NCBI GenBank assembly: GCA_028866435.1 | Contig: JAGWIC010000020.1 | Span: 1-39,485, forward strand | Direction of reading: 5' to 3' | Origin: Lysobacteraceae bacterium | GTDB taxonomy: Bacteria > Pseudomonadota > Gammaproteobacteria > Xanthomonadales > Rhodanobacteraceae | Length of the DNA: 39,485 nt | Part shown: positions 28,001 through 35,624 of the stretch, one piece after another | Layout: the number at the start of each line of letters is the position of its first letter | Position numbering within the stretch: position 1 is the stretch's first letter | The notes under the pieces: generated by a model | The model's database searches: none | Told to the model about the DNA's origin: nothing | Seen by the model: only the letters and a program-made list of their open reading frames with translations | Translations under genes and position numbers: made by a program

Positions 28001-29095
28001 TCAGGCACCGGCCATCGCCTCCTCGTGCAACGCCGCGCCGGCTTCCGGCCCGCGCCGCCGCCGGACCGCCTGCGCCAGCTGCCGCAGCACCTGCACCGAG
28101 CTGTCCCAGTCGATGCAGCCGTCGGTGATGCTCTGGCCGTAGCGCAGCGGCTGGCCCGGCTGCAGTTCCTGGCGACCGCCGACGAGGTGGCTCTCGACCA
28201 TGACGCCGAGGATGCGCCGCTCGCCGGCGGCGATCCGCGCGGCGATGTCGGCGATCACCCGCGGCTGGTTTTCCGGCTGCTTGCCGCTGTTGGCATGGCT
28301 GACATCGATCATCACCCGGGCCGGCAGCCCGGCGCCGCCGATCTGCGCGCAGACGGCGTCGACGCTGGCCGCGTCGTAATTGGGCGCCTTGCCGCCACGC
28401 AGGATGACATGGCAGTCGCCGTTGCCGCGGGTGGTCGCCACCGCCGCCTGGCCGTCCTTGGTCACCGCCATGAAATGATGCGGCTGCGCCGCGGCCTGCA
28501 CCGCGTCCACCGCGATCTTGACGTTGCCGTCGGTGCCGTTCTTGAAGCCGATCGGGCAGGACAGCCCCGAAGCCATCTCGCGATGCACCTGGCTCTCGGT
28601 GGTGCGGGCGCCGATCGCGCCCCAGGCGACCAGGTCGGCGATGTACTGCGGCGTGATCATGTCGAGAAACTCGCAACCGGCCGGCACGCCCAGCGCATTG
28701 ATGTCGCACAGCAGGCCGCGCGCGGTGCGCAGCCCCTTGTCGATCTGGAAGCTGCCATCCAGGTCCGGGTCGTTGATCAGCCCCTTCCAGCCCACCGTGG
28801 TGCGCGGCTTCTCGAAATAGACCCGCATCACGATCTCCAGCGCGTCGCCGAGCTCGCCGCGCAACGGCGCCAGCCGCGTGGCGTAGTCGATGGCGGCACG
28901 CGGGTCGTGAATCGAGCACGGCCCGATCACCACCGCCAGGCGGTCGTCGCTGCCGGCCAGGATGGCTTGCAACACCTGCCGCGATGCTTCGACGGTGGTC
29001 GCCGCCGCCTCGGTCATCGCGCAATCGTGCATGACCTCGGCGGGGGTGCTGAGGCGGGTGATGGCGCGGATGCGCAGATCGTCGGTCGGGTGCAT
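28001..29095 (-). CDS. aroG: 3-Deoxy-7-phosphoheptulonate (DAHP) synthase, class I
   Basis: A 364-residue DAHP synthase, which joins erythrose 4-phosphate and phosphoenolpyruvate in the first step of the shikimate pathway. VIGPCSIHDPRAAIDYA, MRVYFEKPRTTVGWKGLINDPDLDGSF, GLLCDINALGVPAGCEFLDMITPQY, WGAIGARTTESQVHREMASGLSCPIGFKNGTDG, and IDVSHANSGK are class I (AroF/G/H) signatures with metal and PEP ligands present. Start ATG has AGGAGAG 6 bases upstream. An aromatic-rich leader peptide and terminator hairpin precede it, which predicts attenuation. Which aromatic amino acid inhibits the enzyme allosterically cannot be read from the sequence by eye. Confidence 0.96.
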   Translation of the reverse strand: MHPTDDLRIRAITRLSTPAEVMHDCAMTEAAATTVEASRQVLQAILAGSDDRLAVVIGPCSIHDPRAAIDYATRLAPLRGELGDALEIVMRVYFEKPRTTVGWKGLINDPDLDGSFQIDKGLRTARGLLCDINALGVPAGCEFLDMITPQYIADLVAWGAIGARTTESQVHREMASGLSCPIGFKNGTDGNVKIAVDAVQAAAQPHHFMAVTKDGQAAVATTRGNGDCHVILRGGKAPNYDAASVDAVCAQIGGAGLPARVMIDVSHANSGKQPENQPRVIADIAARIAAGERRILGVMVESHLVGGRQELQPGQPLRYGQSITDGCIDWDSSVQVLRQLAQAVRRRRGPEAGAALHEEAMAGA

Positions 29096-29129
29096 GGCAG
29101 CTCTCCTGAGGGGATTCAGCGGCGGCCAT

Positions 29130-29157
29130 AAAAAAACCGCCAGGGGTAGGGGCGGTT
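29130..29157 (-). terminator. Attenuator terminator in front of aroG
   Basis: On the minus strand AACCGCC (29157-29151) pairs with GGCGGTT (29141-29135) across a 9-base loop, followed by a run of seven T (29136-29130, the first two in the stem). It lies 35 bases before the aroG start and after the leader peptide stop, so it would abort transcription before aroG unless an alternative fold forms. Confidence 0.85.
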
Positions 29158-29179
29158 CGGAGTGGTTGTGTCGATCAGT

Positions 29180-29263
29180 TCATGAAGATCGCGCCCGCGC
29201 CGCCGCCGTTGGCTTCGGATAGCCATAAAACCAGAAATACAGGCGGGCGGTGGCGGTGGACAT
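29180..29263 (-). CDS. aroG leader peptide (aromatic-codon attenuator peptide)
   Basis: A 27-codon open frame, ATG to TGA, ending 22 bases before the terminator hairpin. Residues 9-15 read Tyr-Phe-Trp-Phe-Tyr-Gly-Tyr: six of seven are aromatic and all three aromatic amino acids occur. RNA segments fit the attenuator scheme: segment 1 CGCCCGC (29249-29243) can pair with segment 2 GCGGGCG (29198-29192); segment 2 GGCGG (29207-29203) can instead pair with CCGCC of the terminator 5' arm (29155-29151). A ribosome stalled at the aromatic codons would mask segment 1 and favour antitermination. Codon content and position are seen; the mechanism is inferred from known trp/phe/his leaders. The RBS is weak. 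Confidence 0.85.
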   Translation of the reverse strand: MSTATARLYFWFYGYPKPTAAARARSS

Positions 29264-29270
29264 GACGCCA

Positions 29271-29298
29271 TTGATAGCACATTCCACGCCCGATACAA
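29271..29298 (-). promoter_or_regulatory. Candidate promoter of the aroG leader transcript
   Basis: Minus-strand TTGTAT (29298-29293) and TATCAA (29276-29271) are spaced 16 bases and resemble -35 and -10 boxes; a TGC precedes the -10. The predicted start would fall within a few bases of the leader ATG, so the transcript may be almost leaderless. Confidence 0.45.
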
Positions 29299-29402
29299 CA
29301 GCCCTGCGCCGCGAAACCCCGCCGCAGCGTCATTCGCCTGCCGCCCGTCCCGTCATCCGCGTGCCGCCGCGGCAGTGGCCGCGCTGACGATAGACTGGCC
29401 GC

Positions 29403-30326
29403 ATGCCTTTGCCGATCGACCTGCTGAGCCGACCCGCGCGCGAACCGATCCGCCGCTGGGTGCTGCGGGCGTTTCCGCGCCCAGACAGCGGCGGCATCGA
29501 CTACGACCAGCCGGCCGGCGACGCCGGCCTGTTCGGGCCGGACAGCGCCACCTGGCGGGTGCATGCGGACTTTCCAGGCATGCTGGCGGGCGGACTGGCG
29601 GCACTGAGCCTGCAGACCCTGCATCCGCTGGCGCTGGCCGGCGTATGGGACCACTCCAACTTCCGCGACGACCTGCTGGGCCGGCTGCGCCGCACCACCG
29701 CCTTCGTGGGCGGCACCACCTACGCGCCGCGCGCGCCGGCCGAGGCGCTGATCGCGCGGGTACGGCGGATCCATGCGCAGGTGGCCGGCGTGGGCGAAGA
29801 CGGCCGCCCCTACTCGGCCAGCGACCCGCAACTGCTGACCTGGGTGCATGTGACCGAGGCCTACAGCTTCCTGCAGGGCTATCGCCGCTACAGCCACGCG
29901 CGCCTGCCCGCGGGCGCCGCCGACCGCTACTACGACGAGGCGCGGCGGGTCGCCGAGGCGCTGGGCGCCCGCCAGGTACCCGCCTCGGAACGCGAGGTGG
30001 AAGCCTACTTCCAGCGCATCCAGCCGGACCTGGCCTTCACCGACCGCTCGCGCGCGGTGCTGGACCTGCTGTGGCGGGTGCGCCTGCCGGTACCCGCCGC
30101 GGGCCTGTCGCGCGACCTGTTCCTGCACGCCGGCGCGGCGCTGCTGCCCGACTGGGCGGCGCAAGGCCTGCGCCGCACCCCGGCACAACAGCTGCAGGCC
30201 CGACTGGCGGCGACCGCGCTGTGGTCGATCGCACCGGTCTTCCGGGCCGCGCTGAAGGACGGCATCGCCAGCCGCGCCTGCCGGCGCATGGGCGTGGACC
30301 CGGGCCAGTTGCTCCACTGGCACTGA
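29403..30326 (+). CDS. MpaB-like (DUF2236) oxygenase family protein
   Basis: A 307-residue protein of the oxygenase MpaB/latex-clearing-protein-related DUF2236 family. ATWRVHADFPGMLAGGLAALSLQTLHPLALAGVWDHSNF, LRRTTAFVGGTTYAP, LLTWVHVTEAYSFLQGYRRY and the alpha-helical C-terminus are typical. His residues in WVHVTEA and HADFPG-like segments are haem-ligand candidates in the family. The substrate is unknown. It is transcribed away from the aroG leader, with its own upstream region of about 100 bases; a 100-base gap separates it from the helicase gene downstream. Confidence 0.88.
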   Translation: MPLPIDLLSRPAREPIRRWVLRAFPRPDSGGIDYDQPAGDAGLFGPDSATWRVHADFPGMLAGGLAALSLQTLHPLALAGVWDHSNFRDDLLGRLRRTTAFVGGTTYAPRAPAEALIARVRRIHAQVAGVGEDGRPYSASDPQLLTWVHVTEAYSFLQGYRRYSHARLPAGAADRYYDEARRVAEALGARQVPASEREVEAYFQRIQPDLAFTDRSRAVLDLLWRVRLPVPAAGLSRDLFLHAGAALLPDWAAQGLRRTPAQQLQARLAATALWSIAPVFRAALKDGIASRACRRMGVDPGQLLHWH

Positions 30327-30426
30327 CCCGCCGACGGCGCTCCGGCGCAGGCCACGGACCCGGCGTACCGTTGACAGCCACTGGCGTTTCGCTACTTTCG
30401 TCAGCCAGACCCCCGATGGACGCAGG

Positions 30427-32298
30427 ATGGCCACGCTCATTCCCACCCGCAACAGCTGCCTGCCACGGATGACCAGCGGCGAGAAGCGCGTCTCCGAACG
30501 GCTGGAGCACAAGCTCGAGGACGACTACCTGCTGTGGTACGACGTGCCGGTCGGGCTGAAGCAGCGCCACCCGGACTTCGTGGTGTTCCATCCGCGCCGC
30601 GGCCTGCTGGTGCTGGAGGTGAAGGACTGGAAGGCCGACACCATCCGCCATGCCGACAGCACCCAGTTCACCCTGGTCACCGACCGCGGCCTGGTGAAGG
30701 AGAACAACCCGTTGCTGCAGGCGCGCGCCTATGCGCTGGAAATCGGCGTGGTGCTGGAACGCGACCCGGCGCTGCGCCACCCGCCGGGCTCGCGCCACGC
30801 CGGCAAGCTGATCATGCCGTGGGCCTGGGGCGTGGTGCTGGCCAACATCACCCGGCGCCAGTTCGACGACGGCGCGCTGGCCGAGGTGCTGCCCGAACAC
30901 CTGGTGATCTGCCGCGACGAGCTGTACGAGACGGTCGACGCCGAGGCGTTCCAGGAGCGCCTGTGGGCGATGTTCCCGCAGGTGTTCCCGGTGGCCATGA
31001 CCCTGCCGCAGATCGACCGCGTGCGCTGGCACCTGTTCCCCGAGCTGCGGGTCGAAGCCGGCAGCGGCCAGTTCGGCCTGTTCGGCCCCACCGACGCGGC
31101 GGTGCGACCGCTGCAGATCCCCGACCTGGTCCGGGTGATGGACGCGCAGCAGGAGCAGCTGGCGCGTTCGATCGGCGCCGAGCACCGCATCATCCACGGC
31201 GTGGCCGGCTCGGGCAAGACGATGATCCTCGGCTTCCGCGCCATGCAGCTGGCACGGGAGATCGGCAAGCCGGTGCTGGTGCTGTGCTACAACAAGACGC
31301 TGGCCGCGCGGCTGGAGCAACTGATCGGCGAGCGCGGCCTGAGCGAGAAGGTGCAGGTCTACAACTTCCACAAGTGGTGCCGCAAGATGCTGGTGGCCTA
31401 CCACGTCGACCTGCCCGCGCAGGGCAGCGACGACTTCTTCGGGCAGATGGTGCAGAACGTCATCGACGGCGTGGATCGCGGACAGATCCCGCGTTTCCAG
31501 TACGGCGCCGTGCTGGTCGACGAAGGCCACGATTTCGAGCCGGAGTGGTACAAGCTGATCGTGCAGATGATCGACCCGGCGACCAATTCGCTGCTGGTGC
31601 TGTACGACGACGCGCAGAACATCTACGGCAGCGCCGATCGCCGCAAGATCAGCTGGAAGAGCCTCGGCGTGCAGGCGCAGGGCCGCACCACCATCCTCAA
31701 GCTCAACTACCGCAACACGCTGGAAATCCTCTCGGTGGCGCGGGTGTTCGCCCAGGACCTGCTCGCCTCGCGCAGCGACGACGACGACGGCGTGCCGCTG
31801 ATCGCGCCGGAAAGCGCCGGCCGGCGCGGCCCGGTGCCCGAGCTGGTGCGTACCGACACCGCCCGTGCCCAGCTCGACGTGCTGATTGCCCGGCTGCGCG
31901 ACGAGCACGGCCACGGCCGCCCGTACTCGGCGATGGCGGTGATCTACCGCAACCAGTGGGAAGGCGAAAAACTGCACGCGATACTCAGGGAGCTGGGCAT
32001 CCCCAGCCGGCTCGCCGACCACAGCGGCAAGCAGACCCTGTTCGTGGTCGAGGACAGCGTCAAGCTGGTCACCATGCACTCCAGCAAGGGGCTGGAGTTT
32101 CCCTTCGTGATCATCCCGGGGCTGGGCTCGCTGCCGAAGGAAGGCCAGAGCGAAGCGGACGAGGCGCGCCTGCTCTACGTCGCGATGACCCGCGCCACCG
32201 AACACCTGCTGCTGATCCACCACGACGACTCGGTCTTCAGCAAGCGCATCCGCGACTCGATCAACGAGGTACAGGGGCAACTGGACCGCGACGCGTGA
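30427..32298 (+). CDS. NERD-domain superfamily 1 helicase (UvrD-like)
   Basis: A 623-residue protein with an N-terminal NERD nuclease-related domain (about 15-130; Asp50 in HPDFVVF, Glu64 and Lys66 in LVLEVKDWK form the D...E-x-K site) fused to a UvrD/Rep-type helicase. Walker A is GVAGSGKT (258-265), Walker B VDEGHDF (from 364), then LNYRNT, a motif V HSSKGLEFPFVI and motif VI LLYVAMTRATEHLLL. The fusion suggests DNA cleavage coupled to unwinding, in repair or defence (inference). It lies just upstream of msrB, with an accessory island beyond that. Confidence 0.92.
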   Translation: MATLIPTRNSCLPRMTSGEKRVSERLEHKLEDDYLLWYDVPVGLKQRHPDFVVFHPRRGLLVLEVKDWKADTIRHADSTQFTLVTDRGLVKENNPLLQARAYALEIGVVLERDPALRHPPGSRHAGKLIMPWAWGVVLANITRRQFDDGALAEVLPEHLVICRDELYETVDAEAFQERLWAMFPQVFPVAMTLPQIDRVRWHLFPELRVEAGSGQFGLFGPTDAAVRPLQIPDLVRVMDAQQEQLARSIGAEHRIIHGVAGSGKTMILGFRAMQLAREIGKPVLVLCYNKTLAARLEQLIGERGLSEKVQVYNFHKWCRKMLVAYHVDLPAQGSDDFFGQMVQNVIDGVDRGQIPRFQYGAVLVDEGHDFEPEWYKLIVQMIDPATNSLLVLYDDAQNIYGSADRRKISWKSLGVQAQGRTTILKLNYRNTLEILSVARVFAQDLLASRSDDDDGVPLIAPESAGRRGPVPELVRTDTARAQLDVLIARLRDEHGHGRPYSAMAVIYRNQWEGEKLHAILRELGIPSRLADHSGKQTLFVVEDSVKLVTMHSSKGLEFPFVIIPGLGSLPKEGQSEADEARLLYVAMTRATEHLLLIHHDDSVFSKRIRDSINEVQGQLDRDA

Positions 32299-32361
32299 AC
32301 CCCCAAAGCTCTCGTGGGATACGCCGCCGGCACCACCATCGTTCCACGACAGGAGCAAGCC

Positions 32362-32835
<474 letters not shown>

Positions 32836-33047
32836 ATAATCGGTTTGCCAAGTTGTTGACCGACAGTACCGGCACGGTCGGCCCGGCTCATCGGACAACT
32901 TGACCATACGACTGAGGGGCGCTTGTCGACCCAAGGCGGACCTATCATGGGTTCGCTTGTAGACGCGGCGGCCGTGTCCTGAGGTCGGAAGAAAATGCCG
33001 TCACTGCCGCTGTGCCTCGGACACCCTAAATAAGGAATCTGGTTCGC
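32836..33047. other. Junction of core genome and lower-GC island
   Basis: No gene is seen. A nested inverted repeat CAAGTTGT (32849-32856) / ACAACTTG (32895-32902), with inner CCGAC/GTCGG, may form a cruciform or terminate msrB. The stretch GTCGACCCAAGGCGGAC (32925-32941) resembles, in inverse, sequence on the far side of the island (34582-34600). Confidence 0.4.
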
Positions 33048-33827
33048 ATGCTGATCGAACGCGATACGAAGGAATTGAGTCGCTATCAGGCCTTCCTGGA
33101 GTTCAAGCGTGCCATTGCCCCGCCGACTCAGGGGGACTTTGCCACTTATGAAGATGAAAAGGGTGCCACCTACGATGGGCATTGGTTGCCTTACGTCGAG
33201 TTGCGGCAAGAGGCCGGAATGGCGATCCCCAACGCTATCAACGAACTGACGAGGTACATCCATGACCTACGGGCGTGGGACAAGGCAACCCAGGGGCTTG
33301 GTGAGGACGATCTATTCGAGATCGCCATTGCCTTCGTCGACCAACTTGCCACTGTTGCAATGAATCTTCCTTATGTCATCCAGCAGCGGATGCTCTACGC
33401 CGTGGCTCACCTTTGTCATCTAGCCAACCGCACGAAAATAGGAAGCGCATGGGTGGATGACCTTCCTGAGGATAGAAAGATCAACGGGGCCATTTGCGAC
33501 AAGTACGGCAATGGATGGGTGGCCTTTCCCACATTTCGAAGAGCAGTAAACCTACTCAACGACGTAGGCTATCAAGCTGATACTGAATATTTCCGTGAGC
33601 GTTACACTCATCGGCTCCCGCCTCGTGTCCTTTACGGCATGCACAGCATGTATTCGCGAGAAAAGCTGCCCAAGGGAGCGGAGTACGGTTTGGGTGGACG
33701 ACAAGCTATGCCTATCGCCAAGGTTGTGACGGCGCTGGAGCGACAACGGAATCTGGCATTGCCAGCGCTTGAGGCCTATCGTGCCATCGTTGACGAACAA
33801 ATGGCGCTCGTCAAGCCAAGAAAATAA
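33048..33827 (+). CDS. Uncharacterised 259-residue protein in a lower-GC island
   Basis: I do not recognise this gene. It codes for a soluble, mostly helical protein with no signal peptide or membrane span. Visible blocks include a charged start (LIERDTKELSRYQAFLEFKRAI), DDLFEIAIAFVDQLATVAMNLPYVIQQRMLYAVAHLCHLAN, and a C-terminal YGMHSMYSREKLPKGAEYGLGGRQAMPIAKVV. No catalytic motif is apparent. G+C is clearly lower than in flanking genes and codon choice is less G/C-ended, which points to recent acquisition. AAGGA precedes the ATG at a longish distance of about 11 bases. Confidence 0.65.
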   Translation: MLIERDTKELSRYQAFLEFKRAIAPPTQGDFATYEDEKGATYDGHWLPYVELRQEAGMAIPNAINELTRYIHDLRAWDKATQGLGEDDLFEIAIAFVDQLATVAMNLPYVIQQRMLYAVAHLCHLANRTKIGSAWVDDLPEDRKINGAICDKYGNGWVAFPTFRRAVNLLNDVGYQADTEYFRERYTHRLPPRVLYGMHSMYSREKLPKGAEYGLGGRQAMPIAKVVTALERQRNLALPALEAYRAIVDEQMALVKPRK

Positions 33828-33916
33828 GTGAGCTTGGGCGGTTGATATCCATTTTAGATCCGAAGCGCACAGGCGGGATGATGAAGTCGGCTAGGTTTGT
33901 CTTCTAGGAGCTAGCA

Positions 33917-34552
33917 ATGGACACCACGACCCTACTTTTCGGTATACCTACGATTACCTTGGCGGGATGGGCGCTCGTCAAGCGATTTTTCGGGGACTAT
34001 TTAAGTGAAAAGGGAAAGAACCAGGCCACTCGTGAAGACATCGCCGAAATTACCCGAATCGTCGAAGGAGCGAAGCAGTCATTCAACCAGGATTTCGCAC
34101 GGCTGACAGAGGAGCTCCGGGCGCAGACTTCCCTTCGAATGCTGGCCGCAGAGAAGCGCCTGGAGGCTCACCAGGAGGTTTATCAACTCTGGCGTCAGTT
34201 GGTCGATGGCATCCATTCCGAGGATTCCGAACGCCGGCAGCTACTGAAACAACAGTGCCTCAACTTCCATTTCACGAAATGCCTTTACTTGGATTCGACC
34301 GTTCGGGAAGCCTTCATCGCCGCAATCACTAGCTTCGACATTCACCCTGATTTGCTGCGATCACCCCAGATAAACCCGATGATCGACAGAACCATGATGA
34401 CAAAGGAAATTCAAGATAATTTCCGTAGGGTGGAACGACTGGGCAAGGCAATCACAGACGCATGTGAGTTGCCGGCTATTGCCGGCAAAGCTCGAACTTT
34501 CACTGACCAAGCCCCGACTAGAATCGACGGGGAGTTTCGGCATCAAGGTTGA
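33917..34552 (+). CDS. Membrane-anchored coiled-coil protein of unknown function in the island
   Basis: A 211-residue protein. Residues 5-22 (TLLFGIPTITLAGWALV) form one membrane span near the N-terminus, followed by KRFFGDYLSEKGKNQATREDIAEITRIVEGAKQSFNQDFARLTEELRAQT, a coiled-coil-like basic/acidic helix. The ATREDIAEIT element is one I associate with small accessory membrane proteins of various bacteria, without known function. The C-terminal 100 residues look helical. AGGAG lies 8 bases before the ATG. G+C is lower than the core genome. It could act with the preceding gene (89-base gap). Confidence 0.65.
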   Translation: MDTTTLLFGIPTITLAGWALVKRFFGDYLSEKGKNQATREDIAEITRIVEGAKQSFNQDFARLTEELRAQTSLRMLAAEKRLEAHQEVYQLWRQLVDGIHSEDSERRQLLKQQCLNFHFTKCLYLDSTVREAFIAAITSFDIHPDLLRSPQINPMIDRTMMTKEIQDNFRRVERLGKAITDACELPAIAGKARTFTDQAPTRIDGEFRHQG

Positions 34553-34991
34553 TCAGCTCGAACCCGAACGAGTTAATTTCCCAATGTCCGCTTCTGGCCG
34601 ATCCTGTTGAAAAACTCGGTTCGAAAATTCGAGCTCGTTCGAAGCGAGAGAATTCGCCCCCGGCAATCGCTTTCTGTCGGCCTGAATGTGCAAATTTCTA
34701 CAGAATCGAATTGTCACGGCAGTCGTGATCAAAAATCTGGACGCCCGTTCGTTAAAACGGAGTTTTTCAATAGAATCGGCCAAACGGAGGCATTCGAAGC
34801 ATTCGAATAGCCCGCGCGAATGTTGCGCTCCTGCAGCCGCGTCAACCTCCGGCGCGGAGGGCGATCCCCGAGTGACGATGCGGACCGGCGGCGGTCGCTC
34901 GACCGTGCTGGCGAACCTTGCCTGTTCCACTGGCGTGGGCGGATCGATGCCGTTTTGCCGAGCTCCCGGCCATGGCGCCGGTGCGGGCCGC
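34553..34991. other. Gene-free region at the right end of the island
   Basis: No credible gene in 439 bases. The left half is A+T-richer and contains several TTCGAA/ATTCGA words and a degenerate inverted-repeat element. From about 34810 the composition returns to that of the core genome toward nadD. Confidence 0.55.
34596..34781. mobile_element. Degenerate small inverted-repeat (MITE-like) element
   Basis: Bases 34596-34617 and 34760-34781 are inverted copies matching at 20 of 22 positions (core TGTTGAAAAACTC / GAGTTTTTCAATA). Similarity weakens but continues outward (AATGTCCGCTT on the left, ACGGAGGCATT on the right). The interior of about 140 bases codes for nothing obvious. This is the structure of a non-autonomous transposon remnant; no target duplication was identified. 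Confidence 0.6.
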
Positions 34992-35624
34992 TCAGCGTCG
35001 GTACGGCGCCAGCAGGTCGGCGGCGTCGAACAGGCCCGAGGGTAGTTGATAGCGCGGTTCGCGCCCGGCGGCGATCAGCTCGCGAATGCGCGTGGCGGAG
35101 ATTTCCAGCGGGGTGACCGACAGGGCGATCAGCTTGCCCGAAGGCAGTGACCGCAGGGCGGCGGGATCGTCCACCCAGCGCGGGCCCGCTTCGTCTTTCA
35201 GCACGTCAGGCAGGCCCAGCTGTTCGCCGGGCCGGCTGAGCACGCCGATATGCGCCAGCGCGAACAGCTGGCGCCAGCCATGCCAGCTGGGCAGGCCGGC
35301 GAACGCATCGGCGCCCAGCAGCAGCACCAGCGGGCGGGCGGCCTGCTCGGTGCGCAGCTCGACCATGGTGTCGACCGTGTAGGACGGCCCGCTGCGCGTC
35401 AGCTCGCGCGCATCCAGCCGCAGCCGCGACTGGTCGCGCAGCGCCACCTGCAACATGGCCACGCGCTGGTCGGCGCTGGCGATCGGCGGCGGCCGGTGTG
35501 GCGGCACGCCCGACGGCATCACCAGCACTTCGGCATCGAGCAGTTCGGAGGCTTCCCAGGCGACGCACAGATGACCCAGGTGGATCGGGTCGAAGGTGCC
35601 GCCGAAGACCGCCAACGGCCTCAT
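34992..35624 (-). CDS. nadD: Nicotinate-nucleotide adenylyltransferase
   Basis: A 210-residue NadD, which adenylates nicotinate mononucleotide to deamido-NAD in NAD synthesis. N-terminal VFGGTFDPIHLGHL carries the HxGH-type nucleotide-binding motif (His15, His18); LLLGADAFAGLPSWHGW and the late VTPLEISATRIREL (the IS-x-T-x-I-R equivalent with Ala) are family signatures. The ATG overlaps the holA stop (ATGA). It is the last gene of the leuS-lptE-holA-nadD unit here; its usual follower rsfS is missing at this place. Confidence 0.96.
   Translation of the reverse strand: MRPLAVFGGTFDPIHLGHLCVAWEASELLDAEVLVMPSGVPPHRPPPIASADQRVAMLQVALRDQSRLRLDARELTRSGPSYTVDTMVELRTEQAARPLVLLLGADAFAGLPSWHGWRQLFALAHIGVLSRPGEQLGLPDVLKDEAGPRWVDDPAALRSLPSGKLIALSVTPLEISATRIRELIAAGREPRYQLPSGLFDAADLLAPYRR

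Noticed and set aside
29175..30512. A long minus-strand frame overlapping the aroG leader and opposite the MpaB-like gene
   Set aside because: It is antisense to a well-supported gene and in a different frame from the leader peptide; no family motif.
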